Positions 35,003 through 43,813 are shown, counted from the stretch's first letter. The stretch: DNA of 64,000 nucleotides from Kitasatospora fiedleri (GCF_948472415.1 NZ_OX419519.1:7221001-7285000); one strand, 5' to 3'. A program made the numbers and translations. Notes: generated by a model not told the origin, from the sequence alone.

Positions 35003-35965
35003 GTGCCCGAGATCCGGCAACGCACCGAAGTACGCTTCGCCAGCGGCACCACCACGTGCGCCGCCTGGCACTACCCGGGGTCCAACGGCGGCTGCGTGGT
35101 CATGGCCGGCGGGACCTCGGTGACCAGGGGACCGGCCACCGACCGGTTCGCCGCCCGCTTCCACCGGGCCGGGTTCAGCGTCCTCGCCCTCGACTTCCGG
35201 CACTTCGGCGGCAGCGGAGGCACCCCGCGCCAGGTCGTCCGCTTCGACGAGCAGATCGCCGACTACCGCGTCGCCGTCGACTTCGCGGCCGGCCTGCCCG
35301 AGGTCGACCCCGACCGGATCGCCGTCTGGGGCTTCTCGCTCGCCGGCGGCCACGTCCTGCGGGTCGCCGCCGACCACCCGCGGCTGGCCGCCGCCATCGC
35401 CCAGACCCCGCTCGCCGACGCCCCCGCCATCACCCCGCACGCGCTGCGCTCGATGACCCCCCGTGCGGCGCTGCGCCTGTTCGGCCGGGCCGCCGCCGAC
35501 CTGCTCGGCGGCCTCGCCGGCCGCCCGCCGCTGCTGGTCCCGACCGCCGGACCGCGCGGCACCGTCGCCTCGCTCACCACCGCCGACGCGACGGACGGCG
35601 ACCGCGCCCTCGACCCCGACCACCGCCACCCCGACTGGGACCGGACCGTCGCGGCCCGGATCGCCCTCCAGTTCGGCACCTACCGGCCCGGACGCCACGC
35701 CGCCCGCATCCGCTGCCCCCTCCTGGTGGTCGTCTGCGACGACGACCGCAGCGCCCTGCCCGGCCCCGCCCTGCGCGCCGCCGCGGCCGCTCCGCACGCC
35801 GAGACACTCCGCCTGCCCGGCCGCCACTACGCCCCGTTCCTGGAAGCCCACGAACCGGCCGTCACCGCCCAACTCGCCTTCCTGCGCACGCACTTGCTCG
35901 CCGACCGCCCGGACGGAGCCGGGGGCCCGGGTCGGCGCGAACGTGCGCAGCGGGCCGCCGGGTGA
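35003..35965 (+). CDS. Alpha/beta hydrolase
   Basis: GTG at 35003 after GAGGAGG. Fold markers: VVMAGGTSVTRGPATDRFAARFHRAGFSVLALDFRHFGGSGG, nucleophile elbow GFSLAGGH (Ser), late Asp in LLVVVCDDDRSALPG, and His in GRHYAPFLEAHEP. About 320 residues. The sequence resembles the dienelactone-hydrolase/acylesterase group with a small lid region. Transcribed away from the Lrp-type regulator, 103 bp apart, so probably regulated by it. Substrate unknown. Confidence 0.85.
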   Translation: MPEIRQRTEVRFASGTTTCAAWHYPGSNGGCVVMAGGTSVTRGPATDRFAARFHRAGFSVLALDFRHFGGSGGTPRQVVRFDEQIADYRVAVDFAAGLPEVDPDRIAVWGFSLAGGHVLRVAADHPRLAAAIAQTPLADAPAITPHALRSMTPRAALRLFGRAAADLLGGLAGRPPLLVPTAGPRGTVASLTTADATDGDRALDPDHRHPDWDRTVAARIALQFGTYRPGRHAARIRCPLLVVVCDDDRSALPGPALRAAAAAPHAETLRLPGRHYAPFLEAHEPAVTAQLAFLRTHLLADRPDGAGGPGRRERAQRAAG

Positions 35966-36042
35966 GCGGTGCCCGGCCGGTCCTCCCGGGCCTCGGGGCG
36001 GCAGCGGATCGGTAGGATCGGGGCCGGGACGAGGGGGCCGAG

Positions 36043-36591
36043 GTGGGACGGGGCGAGGCGGCGGCCGGGCTGTTCGGGTCGCGGGCCGGATTCGGGTTGG
36101 AGTTCCACCTCGGACAGGACTCGGCGCTGCTGTGCGTCGACGTCTTCGTCGGCGGGCTCCGGGTGAACGCGTGGGACAACGCGTTCTACCCGCCGCTGCT
36201 GGTCAAGAAGCTCGGGGCGGAACTCGGCCGCTTCCGCACCCCGGCCGCGCCCCCGCCGGGGTTCACCTCGCCGGCCGAGTCCTTCCGCCGGGCCGAGCGG
36301 TGCAGGTACGGCGAGGACGCCGGCACCGGGGCCGACGCGGCACTCGCGCGGTGCGCGTTCCTGGAGTGGGGGGAGTGCACCGACGACGTGACGGCCTTCG
36401 CCTTCCCCGACGGGGAACGGGTGCACCTCGCCTGCCGGGTGCGGGCGGACGGCGGCGCGGCCTGGGGCACCGGGGCCCGGCGCGGGCCGACGGTGGCGTC
36501 GGTGCGCCGCACGGCGCTCGTCGGGACGCTGGAGCGCGCCCTCGCCGTCGCCGAACGGGAGTGGTCCGTCCGCCTCGCTGCCGGCCGGTAG
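36043..36591 (+). CDS. Uncharacterised protein
   Basis: 182 residues from GTG at 36043 (36061 region also possible). Contains LEFHLGQDSALLCVDVFVGGLRVNAWDNAFYPPLLVKKLGAELGRF and LEWGECTDDVTAFAFPDGERVHLACRV, which look like a mixed alpha/beta fold without membrane segments. No family recognised. The third-position GC bias is consistent with a real gene. It is followed after ~105 bp by a second unknown gene in the same direction. Confidence 0.55.
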   Translation: MGRGEAAAGLFGSRAGFGLEFHLGQDSALLCVDVFVGGLRVNAWDNAFYPPLLVKKLGAELGRFRTPAAPPPGFTSPAESFRRAERCRYGEDAGTGADAALARCAFLEWGECTDDVTAFAFPDGERVHLACRVRADGGAAWGTGARRGPTVASVRRTALVGTLERALAVAEREWSVRLAAGR

Positions 36592-36695
36592 CCCGGGGGG
36601 CCGCTCGGCGGGGACGGGCGGCGGGGACGGGCGGTGGGACGGGCGGTGGGGAATCGGTTGGCCGTCGCGCCGGAGCGCGGCCTAGCCTCGTGGTC

Positions 36696-37352
36696 GTGGG
36701 CACCGACGTGTACGGCTGCATCGAGATCCGGGATCCGAACGCCGACGAGGACTGGTTCGAGTGGGAACCGTGGCAGCGCTGCACGGACCTGTGCCCGCTG
36801 TACGGGGAGTCCGGCGACTACCCGGCGTTCGCCCTGCTGTTCGGGGTGCGCAACGACCTGGGGTGGGAGCCGCTCGCCGCTCGTCGCGGACTGCCGGAGG
36901 ACGTCTCGGCGGCGATGCGGGCGGAGTTCGAGGAGGCGCGGCGCCTGGACGCGGCGGTGCACAGCCCGACGTGGGTGAGCTGGGCGGAGCTGGCGCGGGC
37001 CGACCTGGCGGCGTCGCCCGCGGGCCTGCGCGGCGTGGTCCTGCTGCGGGAGCCGGCCGGTGAGGGCGGATACGTGCGGGGCGGGTACGTGCAGCGGCGG
37101 TACTGGGTCGGTGAGCGGTGGGGCTCGGCGGAGCTGGTGCGGCGGATGGGCCCCGGGGTCGGCGGCCGGAGCCCCGCCGAACTGCCGTTCGGTGAATGGT
37201 CGGTGGGCGCCACCCGGGTCGCGTACCGTCCGTTCACCCTCGGGGACGCCGTCGGGCCGGGCACCGGCTGGGAGCACGTGTTCGCCGTCATGGCGGCACT
37301 GGCCGGCCGCTTCGGCGACGACGGCGTCCGGCTCGTCGTGTACTTCGACTGA
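36696..37352 (+). CDS. Uncharacterised conserved-looking protein
   Basis: 218 residues from GTG 36696 (VGTDVYGCIEIRDPNADEDWFEWEPWQRCTDLCPLYG). Several Trp-rich and acidic patches (DWFEWEPW), plus YPAFALLFGVRNDLGWEPLAARRGLP. The start pattern 'GTDVYGCIE.R' recurs in streptomycete hypothetical proteins, as far as I recall. No catalytic motif is evident. It ends just before a GGTCGAGG-repeat stretch and the left inverted repeat of the candidate mobile cassette. Confidence 0.6.
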   Translation: MGTDVYGCIEIRDPNADEDWFEWEPWQRCTDLCPLYGESGDYPAFALLFGVRNDLGWEPLAARRGLPEDVSAAMRAEFEEARRLDAAVHSPTWVSWAELARADLAASPAGLRGVVLLREPAGEGGYVRGGYVQRRYWVGERWGSAELVRRMGPGVGGRSPAELPFGEWSVGATRVAYRPFTLGDAVGPGTGWEHVFAVMAALAGRFGDDGVRLVVYFD

Positions 37353-37389
37353 CGGTCGAGGGTCGACGGTCGAGGGCCGAGGGTCGAGG

Positions 37390-37415
37390 TGTGACTGAGC
37401 GTTTTAGTTGGCGGG
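37390..37415 (+). repeat. Left terminal inverted repeat of the cassette
   Basis: TGTGACTGAGCGTTTTAGTT followed by GGCGGG, reading into the element. Mismatches to the right copy are C/T, A/G and G/A only. Confidence 0.7.
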
Positions 37416-37558
37416 TGAGCCTTGTACCTGGCGGGTTGAGCACCGGCGGTCGAGTTCGGCCTCCAGGTGTCGGGCTGTGACGCAGCGCGCGTCGGGAAAG
37501 CTCGTCGTCACCACCTGACCTGCCCTGCCGTGCACGGCCGTGCTGCCGGCGGGGGCGG

Positions 37559-39508
37559 TCAGGGTGTGACGATGGGGAAGTCGGGGTCGAAGTCGTCCAG
37601 GAGTCCGGCGAGGGTGTGCAGGGCGGTGGGGTCACCGTCGAGGGTGATCGCGCCGCTGCGGGCGAGCTGGGGTGCGGTGGCGGGTTGGAGCAGGGCGCCG
37701 ACCAGGGCAGCCTTGGGGCCGGTGACGGTGAGCTGGGTGCGCTCGGATGCTCCGCGGCGGGCGTTCAGGACGCCGTTGGCGATCCACATCGTCCACGTCT
37801 GGTCTGTGTCGGTGAAGTGGAAGTCGATGCGCAGGTCCGCGGTCGCGGCCTGGTCGCCGATCAGGTGGACGGCGGCGTAGTCGAAGAGGATGTCGACGGG
37901 CATGGCCAGGATGGTGTCGGGGCTGGCGGTGGCGAAGGTGGCGGCCTGGACGCCCTCGCGCAGTTCCTTGGCGGCGGTCAGGTAGATACCGCGCCACTGC
38001 GGTCCTTCGGCCTGGTAGCCCAGTTGCTCGTAGGCGTCTGCCTGCAGCTCGCGGGCGTCCTGGTGGTCGGGCTGGGCGAAGACCAGGGTGTGCAGGATCT
38101 GCGCGGCCCAGCGGTAGTCGCCGGCCGCAATCGCCCGCTTGCCCTCGGCCAACACCTGGTCGGCTCCGATGAGGTCCACGAAGCGGCGCGCGGTCTCCAC
38201 CGGCGGGTGGGGGTGCAGGGAGACGGGGTCGCCGTCCCACATGCCCAGCTCCTTGGTGAACACCGCGCGCACGTCGTGGTGCAGGGTTCCGTGGTAGCCG
38301 CGGTTGAACCACTTGCGGCCCAGCGCCTGGGGCAGCTCGATCTCCTCGGCCGCCTCCAGCGGGGTGTAGCCCTTGTTCGCCAGACGCAGGGCCTGGTCGT
38401 GGATGTACTTGTAGGTGTCGCGCTGGGACTCCAGGAAGCCGGTGACCTCCTGGTTGCCCCACACGGGCCAGGTGTGCGGGCCGTAGTGGACCTGCGCCTG
38501 GTCGCCCCAGCGCTCCAGGGTCTCGTCGAGGTAGCGGGCGAAGTTGCGGGCGTCGCGGGTGCGGGCCCCGCGCAGGGTCTGGATGTTGTGCAGCGAGTGG
38601 TTGGCGTTCTCCGCGCAGGTCAGCGCCGCCAGCTGCGGAATCCAGATGTGCATCTCCTCGGGGGCCTCGGTGTCCGGGGCGTAGAGGAACTCGAACTCCA
38701 GGCCGCCCAGGTCCCGCTTCGTCCCGGTCTCGGTGATCGGGTCGGTCGGGGAGAGGTAGGAGATGGTGACCCCCGGCAGCGAGGCGATGCCGATGCCGCA
38801 GGTCACGCACCCGCCCGGGCCCTGGTCAAGCAGGCTGTTGAAGGCGTAGGAGGCACGGCGGCTCATCGCGTTGCCCGCGATGACGTTCTCGCCGATCGCA
38901 TGCTTGTCGAAGGACGCGATCGTGCCCGGCGCGATGATCGGGACCTTCCCGGAGGCGACGTCCTCGGCGCTCACCACGCCCTTGACGCCGCCGTAGTGGT
39001 CGATGTGGGTGTGGGTGTAGATCACGGCGGCCACCGGCTTGTCGCTGACGTGCTCGCGGATCATGGCCATGGCCTGGGAGGCGGCCTCCACGTTGGCCAT
39101 GCAGTCCACCACCACCAGGCCGCTCTCGCCCTCGACGACGGTGAGGTTGGCGATGTCGTTGTTGCGCACCTGGTAGAGGCCGTCCACGACCTTGTACAGG
39201 CCGCCGCGCCGGATCAGCTGGGACTGGCGCCACAGGCTCGGATGGACGGTGTCGGGTGCCTCGGTGTCGTCGGCGATGTAGTCGAAGCGGGAGGCGTCGA
39301 AGATGACCCGCCCGTCGTCGGCGCGCAGCGGGCCCGGCAGCGGTGCGATCAGGCCGCGGTCGGCGTCGGCGAAGTCCTGCCGGTCCTGCATGTCGTAGCC
39401 GGCCACCGCCTGCCGGTTCGCGGCGGCGGTGGCGGCGGTGGCGTCCTTCGGGGTGTACGGCACGGCAGGCGGCCTCTCTGTCGCGGGCGTCGCGGCCGTG
39501 CGCGCCAA
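37559..39508 (-). CDS. Alkyl sulfatase, metallo-beta-lactamase fold (SdsA1/BDS1-like)
   Basis: 649 residues from TTG at 39508. The zinc-binding core THTHIDHYGGVKG is followed by CAENANHSLHNIQTLRG, YGPHTWPVWGN and KWFNRGYHGTLHHDVRAVF, all typical of type III alkylsulfatases. The C-terminal SCP2-like domain (DILFDYAAVHLIGDQAATADLRIDFHF) normally binds the alkyl chain. These enzymes release sulfate from long-chain alkyl sulfates such as SDS, giving usable sulfur and carbon. No signal peptide is seen. It diverges from the oxidoreductase gene inside the inverted-repeat cassette; a shared regulator site is likely in the 198-bp gap. Confidence 0.92.
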   Translation of the reverse strand: MARTAATPATERPPAVPYTPKDATAATAAANRQAVAGYDMQDRQDFADADRGLIAPLPGPLRADDGRVIFDASRFDYIADDTEAPDTVHPSLWRQSQLIRRGGLYKVVDGLYQVRNNDIANLTVVEGESGLVVVDCMANVEAASQAMAMIREHVSDKPVAAVIYTHTHIDHYGGVKGVVSAEDVASGKVPIIAPGTIASFDKHAIGENVIAGNAMSRRASYAFNSLLDQGPGGCVTCGIGIASLPGVTISYLSPTDPITETGTKRDLGGLEFEFLYAPDTEAPEEMHIWIPQLAALTCAENANHSLHNIQTLRGARTRDARNFARYLDETLERWGDQAQVHYGPHTWPVWGNQEVTGFLESQRDTYKYIHDQALRLANKGYTPLEAAEEIELPQALGRKWFNRGYHGTLHHDVRAVFTKELGMWDGDPVSLHPHPPVETARRFVDLIGADQVLAEGKRAIAAGDYRWAAQILHTLVFAQPDHQDARELQADAYEQLGYQAEGPQWRGIYLTAAKELREGVQAATFATASPDTILAMPVDILFDYAAVHLIGDQAATADLRIDFHFTDTDQTWTMWIANGVLNARRGASERTQLTVTGPKAALVGALLQPATAPQLARSGAITLDGDPTALHTLAGLLDDFDPDFPIVTP

Positions 39509-39706
39509 GGCGCCTGCGGCTGCGACCCCCCTCCTCGTCGCTGCCCATACGCTGACCCGCCCGTCGCCGTTCGGCAGCGCGGCGCAGCCGAACGGGTGAC
39601 CGCGCCCGCCCGCGCCGCGGGGCCGCGACCGGCACCGTGCGCGGCTGCGGGGGCCGCCCTAGGCTCGGAGACGTTGGCGAACCAATATGCACGACGGAGG
39701 TCTACG

Positions 39707-40687
39707 GTGCTCGCTGCCTGGTACGACGAACAAGGTCCCGCCGTCCAGGTGCTGCGCGTGGGCGAGCTGTCCGACCCCCTCCCTGGGCCCGGTGAGGTCC
39801 GAGTCAAGATCACCGTATCCGGGGTCAACCCCGGGGACACCAAGAAGCGGCGCGGTTGGCTCGACTCCTCGATGCCCTACCCCCGGGTGATCCCGCACAG
39901 CGACGGCGCGGGCGTCGTCGACCAGGTCGGAGACGGCGTCGACAAAGGCAGGCTCGGGCAGCGGGTCTGGGTATTCGGCGCCCAGTCCTACCGGGCCTTC
40001 GGCACCGCCGCACAGTTCACCGTTCTCCCCGAGCACCTCGCCGTGCCCCTGCCGGACACGGTGAGCGAGGAACTCGGCGCGAGCATCGGCATCCCCGGGA
40101 TCACCGCCCACCGGGCCGTGTTCGCCGACGGCCCCGTCACCGACCGCACCGTGCTGGTGCACGGCGGGCTGGGCGGAGTCGGCTCCCTGGCCGCGCAACT
40201 CGCCCACTGGGGCGGAGCCACCGTCCTGGGCACCGTCCGCCGCAGCGCGGAACTCGACCAAGTCGACCCTGCCGTGGTCGCCCACGCCGTGGCCCTTGAC
40301 GAGTACGACCCCGCGGCAGCCATCCGCGCCCACACGCCCCAGGGCGTGGACCGCATCATCGAGGTGTCCCTGTCCGACAACGCCGACCTGGACACCGCCG
40401 TCGCCGCCCCCAATGCGGTCATCGCCGCCTACGCCACCCGTGCCGACCGCACCGAGATCCCTTTCTGGCCCCTGCTGTTCAACAACACCACCCTGCGCCT
40501 GCTCGGCAGCGACGACTTCCCCGCCGCAGCCAAGCAGCAGGCCGCACGCGACCTGACCACCGCAGCCGCCGACGGAGCCCTCACTTCCGCCGTCGCCGAG
40601 CAATTCCCTCTGGCGGACATCGCCAAGGCCCACGACTCGGTCGATGCCGGCAGCCGAGGCCGAATCCTGGTAACCCTCCCGCACTGA
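39707..40687 (+). CDS. Zinc-independent MDR oxidoreductase (NADPH:quinone reductase-like)
   Basis: 326 residues from GTG at 39707 after CGGAGG. MDR features: LPGPGEVRVKITVSGVNPGDTKKRRGW, PRVIPHSDGAGVVDQVG, and the nucleotide-binding loop VLVHGGLGGVGSLAAQLAHWGGATVLGTV. The zinc-ligand Cys cluster is absent, so it is a quinone-reductase/crotonase-type member. TTGGCGAACCAA, an inverted TTGG/CCAA element, lies 30 bases upstream (39674-39685). Transcribed away from the alkylsulfatase; perhaps it handles the aldehyde or enone from alcohol breakdown, which is inference only. Confidence 0.88.
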   Translation: MLAAWYDEQGPAVQVLRVGELSDPLPGPGEVRVKITVSGVNPGDTKKRRGWLDSSMPYPRVIPHSDGAGVVDQVGDGVDKGRLGQRVWVFGAQSYRAFGTAAQFTVLPEHLAVPLPDTVSEELGASIGIPGITAHRAVFADGPVTDRTVLVHGGLGGVGSLAAQLAHWGGATVLGTVRRSAELDQVDPAVVAHAVALDEYDPAAAIRAHTPQGVDRIIEVSLSDNADLDTAVAAPNAVIAAYATRADRTEIPFWPLLFNNTTLRLLGSDDFPAAAKQQAARDLTTAAADGALTSAVAEQFPLADIAKAHDSVDAGSRGRILVTLPH

Positions 40688-40850
40688 CCACCCCTGCAGG
40701 CTCCCACCGCCGGCACCTGCGTACGCATCGTCGCTACGGCCTTCGTTCGCCAACAACGGTGCTGCTTTGCCAACCAGGCCCGAAGTGCAGGAATCGCCAG
40801 AAATCCGTTGGCCAGCGCCGCCAAGCACTACCCTGCGCTCGCCCGCTCAG

Positions 40851-40876
40851 CTCGCCAACCAAAACACTCAGTCACA
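40851..40876 (-). repeat. Right terminal inverted repeat of the cassette
   Basis: Read inward on the minus strand: TGTGACTGAGTGTTTTGGTT followed by GGCGAG. The 110 bases before it also hold CGCCAACAA, TGCCAACC and GTTGGCCA, possible subterminal binding sites. Confidence 0.7.
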
Positions 40877-40966
40877 CGAGGGCCGACGGTCCGGTGCCGG
40901 TCCGGTGCCCCGGTTGCGGTGAGCGGCCGTTCAATCGGACGAAGGGACAAATGTAGGGTTTGCGGC

Positions 40967-41737
40967 ATGAAACTGGTCAAGAGGCGGCCCCGGTTCTACG
41001 TGCTGCTGGGCGTGGCGGTGCTGGTGGTCGCGGCCCTGGTCACGGTGGCGGTCATCCGCAGCTTCGCCATGGTCACGGTCAGCCCCGGGCAGGCGCGGAA
41101 GCAGGCGAAGGGCGCGCCGGTCGCGGGGCAGGTGGACTGCTCGCGGGAGAAGTGCATCGCGCTGACCTTCGACGGCAGCCCCGGGGAGCCCACCGGGAAG
41201 GTCATGGACCTGCTGGCGGAGTACCGCGCCCCGGCGACGTTCTTCCTGGAGGGGCGGGACCTGCACAGCCACCCCGACGTGGTGCGGCGCATCGCGGCGG
41301 AGGGGCACGCGATCGGCGACCACACCTGGACGCACCCCCGGTTGACCGAGGTCCCCGACGCGCAGGTCCGGGACGAACTCGGCCGCACCGCGGACGCCAT
41401 CGAGGAACTCACCGGCCGGCGGCCCACCCTGATGCGCCCGCCGGAGGGCCGCACCGACGACCGGGTCTCGGCGATCTCGCGGGAACTCGGCATGGCCCAG
41501 GTGCTCTGGACGGTGACCGCGCAGGACTACGCGACCGACGACACCGCGCTGATCACCCGGCGGGTCCTGGACGGCGCCGCCCGCGACGGGATCGTCCTGC
41601 TGCACCCGCTGCACGAGGGCACCGTCCCCGCCCTGCCCGCGGTGCTCAAGGCGCTCAGCGACCAGGGCTACACCTTCGTCACCGTCGACCAGTTGCTCGC
41701 TCCCGGCACGGCGCAGCCCGGCACCATCTACCGCTGA
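40967..41737 (+). CDS. Membrane-anchored polysaccharide deacetylase (NodB domain) with altered motif 1
   Basis: 256 residues, ATG at 40967. One N-terminal transmembrane helix (FYVLLGVAVLVVAALVTVAVI) anchors an extracellular NodB domain: LTFDGSPGEPT (motif 1), GDHTWTHPRL (motif 2, HxxxH), MRPPEGRT (motif 3), WTVTAQDYATDD and IVLLHPLHEGT. Motif 1 normally reads TFDDGP; here the second Asp, a metal ligand, is Gly (DGS). The metal site may therefore be changed or the frame locally altered. It would act on peptidoglycan or surface glycans. It starts 90 bp outside the right cassette end. Confidence 0.85.
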   Translation: MKLVKRRPRFYVLLGVAVLVVAALVTVAVIRSFAMVTVSPGQARKQAKGAPVAGQVDCSREKCIALTFDGSPGEPTGKVMDLLAEYRAPATFFLEGRDLHSHPDVVRRIAAEGHAIGDHTWTHPRLTEVPDAQVRDELGRTADAIEELTGRRPTLMRPPEGRTDDRVSAISRELGMAQVLWTVTAQDYATDDTALITRRVLDGAARDGIVLLHPLHEGTVPALPAVLKALSDQGYTFVTVDQLLAPGTAQPGTIYR

Positions 41738-41828
41738 CGGACCGTCGGCCCCGACCCCGTTTTTTCGGATGCATGTTCGCCCCGGCCATGGGCAGACGGC
41801 GGTTCGACACCGACTACGGAGGTTGCAC

Positions 41829-41999
41829 GTGGTTCCCCTTCTTCTCGTCCTGCTGCTGGCCCTGATCCTGTTCGGTGCCGGATTCGCACTCAAGGCACTC
41901 TGGTGGGTGGCCATCGTCGTCCTGGTGGTCTGGCTGGTCGGCTTCGTCGCCCGCGGCGCCCACCCCTCCGGTGGCCGTCGCCGCTGGTACCGCTGGTAG
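41829..41999 (+). CDS. Small hydrophobic membrane protein
   Basis: 56 residues from GTG 41829, with GGAGG nine bases upstream. Almost wholly two membrane segments (VPLLLVLLLALILFGAGFALKALWWVAIVVLVVWLVGFVA) and a basic tail SGGRRRWYRW. Short proteins of this kind, annotated 'hydrophobic protein', are common in streptomycetes; the function is unknown. A terminator hairpin follows at 42035. Confidence 0.75.
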   Translation: MVPLLLVLLLALILFGAGFALKALWWVAIVVLVVWLVGFVARGAHPSGGRRRWYRW

Positions 42000-42034
42000 G
42001 CGCTCCGGTCCGGGCACGCCCGGGAACCGACATC

Positions 42035-42068
42035 GAGCGGGGTCCGCGCGCAGGCGCGGGCCCCGCTC
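42035..42068 (+). terminator. Hairpin terminator after the hydrophobic protein
   Basis: GAGCGGGGTCCGCG pairs with CGCGGGCCCCGCTC (14 positions, one G-T pair) around a 6-nt loop, 36 bases after the stop. Confidence 0.7.
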
Positions 42069-42249
42069 GTCCGTGTCCACCACCCGTTTCGGAGCGACGG
42101 GGTGTGCGCCACCGCTCACGGGGCAGACCTCCAGCAGCCGTCGGACGGGCCGGCGCGGAGAACGGCACGGAAACGGCCCGGCCCGGTGCGAAACCGCCCT
42201 CCTCGTACCGCGTCCGAGCCGTGCCCGGAACGAGCCCGTCGACGAAGGG

Positions 42250-42690
42250 ATGGAGACCATGGAAGGACACGACCCCGCACTGCGGGCCGTGGGTTGGGCG
42301 CGGACACTGCCCGTGTCCAGCGGCGTACGAGCCGGGCGCTCCTGGGCCCGCCGACACCTCGACGAACTCGGCTGGACGGCCCACGCATCCGAGACCGCCG
42401 ACGCGGTCATCCTCACCATCTCCGAACTCATCACCAACGCCCACCTGCACGCCCGCAGCGACGCCAACCTCGTCCTCACCTGGGACGGCTCCTGCCTGTA
42501 CGTCAGCGTGCACGACGACTCCCCGCGGATGCCGCGCCCGCGCGAGGCCGGGGCCGACGCCACCTCCGGCCGGGGGATGGCGCTGGTGGACAGCCTCGCC
42601 GACGACTGGCAGGCCCGGCCCGACGGGCGGGGGAAGACCGTCATCGCCTCCTTCCACCCGACCAACTGCGCCGAACACCAAGGCGATTGA
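42250..42690 (+). CDS. HATPase-domain anti-sigma-factor-like serine kinase
   Basis: 146 residues from ATG 42250; ATG 42259 is equally possible. ETADAVILTISELITNAHLHARSDANLVL contains the N-box, and VSVHDDSPRMP and TSGRGMALVDSLADDW the G1 and G2 boxes of the GHKL ATPase fold, as in RsbW/SpoIIAB-like proteins. The N-terminal SSGVRAGRSWARRHLDELGW is the usual leader helix. Streptomycetes have dozens of such small ATP-binding proteins controlling sigma factors or acting alone. No partner anti-anti-sigma gene is adjacent. Confidence 0.85.
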   Translation: METMEGHDPALRAVGWARTLPVSSGVRAGRSWARRHLDELGWTAHASETADAVILTISELITNAHLHARSDANLVLTWDGSCLYVSVHDDSPRMPRPREAGADATSGRGMALVDSLADDWQARPDGRGKTVIASFHPTNCAEHQGD

Positions 42691-43011
42691 TCCGATGATC
42701 CGACGCCGGTCGGCGGGAGGGCAGGGGCGCGGGGAAGGACCGCGGCCGTGGTCAAGGCCGTTCGGGTCACGGGTGTGTCCCGGCGGGCGGCCACGGCGGC
42801 GGTGCTGCCCCGGGGCCGGGTGAGACGGCGTCAGGGCTGGTCGGGGGCGGCGGCCGGTGCGCCGGAGCGGGCCCTTCCCGGCCGTACTGTCACAGCACTG
42901 TCCTGGGGGCGGACCGGACGCAACGGTTCGGCCGGGCGGGCAGTCCTGCTCTTCGGAAACCCGCTCGCACCGAACGGTCGGCACCGCCGTCCCGTCCTCG
43001 AGGAGAACACC
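42691..43011. other. Intergenic stretch, no gene supported
   Basis: About 320 bases between the HATPase gene and the DUF4232 lipoprotein. One open frame crosses it (from GTG 42748) but its product is a biased Arg/Gly/Ala peptide that runs into the next gene. CTCGAGGAGAACACC just before 43012 is the ribosome-binding site of the lipoprotein gene. Confidence 0.5.
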
Positions 43012-43688
43012 ATGCGCGCCCGCACGTCCGTCTTCGCCGCCCTGGCCGTCGCCGCCGCCCTCTCGCTCACCGCCTGCCAGGACGACGACGGGACGGACAC
43101 CGCGCAGGGCGCCCCGACCGGGCCGCGACGCAGACCGCGTCCACCGGGTCCACCGGGTCCGCCGCGTCTCCCGCGGCCTCCACCGGCGGCGGCCAGGCTT
43201 CGGGCGGCGCGGGGAAGAGCGGCGCGCCGACCAGCGCCGCACCGGCCGGCTCCGACGCGGCCGGGAAGACGGCCAAGTGCCGGACGGCGGACCTGGCCGT
43301 CACCGCCGCCGACCGCACCATCACCGGCGACGCCACCCGCACCGTCGTGGTCGAGCTGAAGAACCGCAGCGGCAAGGACTGCGCGATCTCCGGGTACGCG
43401 GGCGTCGACCTCCAGACCTCGGCGGGCCCGCTGTCCGCCGAGCGCTCCGGCGAGCCGGTCGTCGCGGGCGTCCTGAAGAGCGGCAAGTCGACCTACTTCG
43501 GCATCGGTTACCCGGCCAACACCTCGGGCGGCTCCGGCATCCGGATCACCGGCCTGGTGGTGACCCCGCCGGACGAGACCCAGTCGGTCACCCTGCCCTG
43601 GCCGGGCGCCGCCTCGCTGCCCGTCACGGACGGCAGCGGGACCCCGGTGCAGGTCGGCCCGGTGGGAAGCGCCGGCCAGGGCGAGTGA
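43012..43688 (+). pseudogene. DUF4232-domain lipoprotein, one frame break
   Basis: ATG at 43012 after GAGGAGA. MRARTSVFAALAVAAALSLTACQ is a lipoprotein signal with lipobox LTAC. A Ser/Thr/Gly/Ala-rich linker follows, read after adding one G near 43120 (TGAATQTASTGS). The C-terminal DUF4232 domain is KCRTADLAVTAADRT, VVVELKNRSGKDCAISGYAGVDLQT and ITGLVVTPPDETQSVTLPW, with a conserved Cys pair. Probably exposed on the outer face of the membrane. Function unknown. Confidence 0.82.
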
Positions 43689-43813
43689 CCCCGGGGGCGG
43701 CCCCGAGCGTCAGTCGGACTTGGGATCGGGCCGACGGGACGGGGTGGGGCCGTCGGGCTGTCGGGCTGTCGGGCCCGGGTGGGGCCGCCGGGACGGGATG
43801 GCAGACTGGCGCG

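Larger units (their letters stand above)
37390..40876. mobile_element. Candidate mobile cassette bounded by inverted repeats (alkylsulfatase plus oxidoreductase)
   Basis: A 26-nt sequence beginning TGTGACTGAG at 37390 recurs inverted, ending at 40876, with 23 of 26 identical. The direct repeat CGAGG lies just outside both ends (37385-37389 and 40877-40881), as a 5-bp target duplication would. Between them are only an alkylsulfatase and an MDR oxidoreductase; no transposase is present. The left flank is rich in GGTCGAGG repeats, so CGAGG alone could be chance. I see the repeats directly; mobility is inference. Confidence 0.45.

Noticed and set aside
37616..40687. 1023-codon plus-strand frame covering both cassette genes
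   Set aside because: Only its last third (from 39707) is the real oxidoreductase; the rest is antisense to the alkylsulfatase.
37390..40876. Hidden transposase or recombinase in the cassette
   Set aside because: All coding space is taken by the sulfatase and the oxidoreductase; no DDE, HUH or Tyr/Ser recombinase motif in any frame.
42748..43359. 203-codon frame before and through the lipoprotein start
   Set aside because: No ribosome-binding site, biased composition, and the lipoprotein signal and GAGGAGA site define 43012 as the start.
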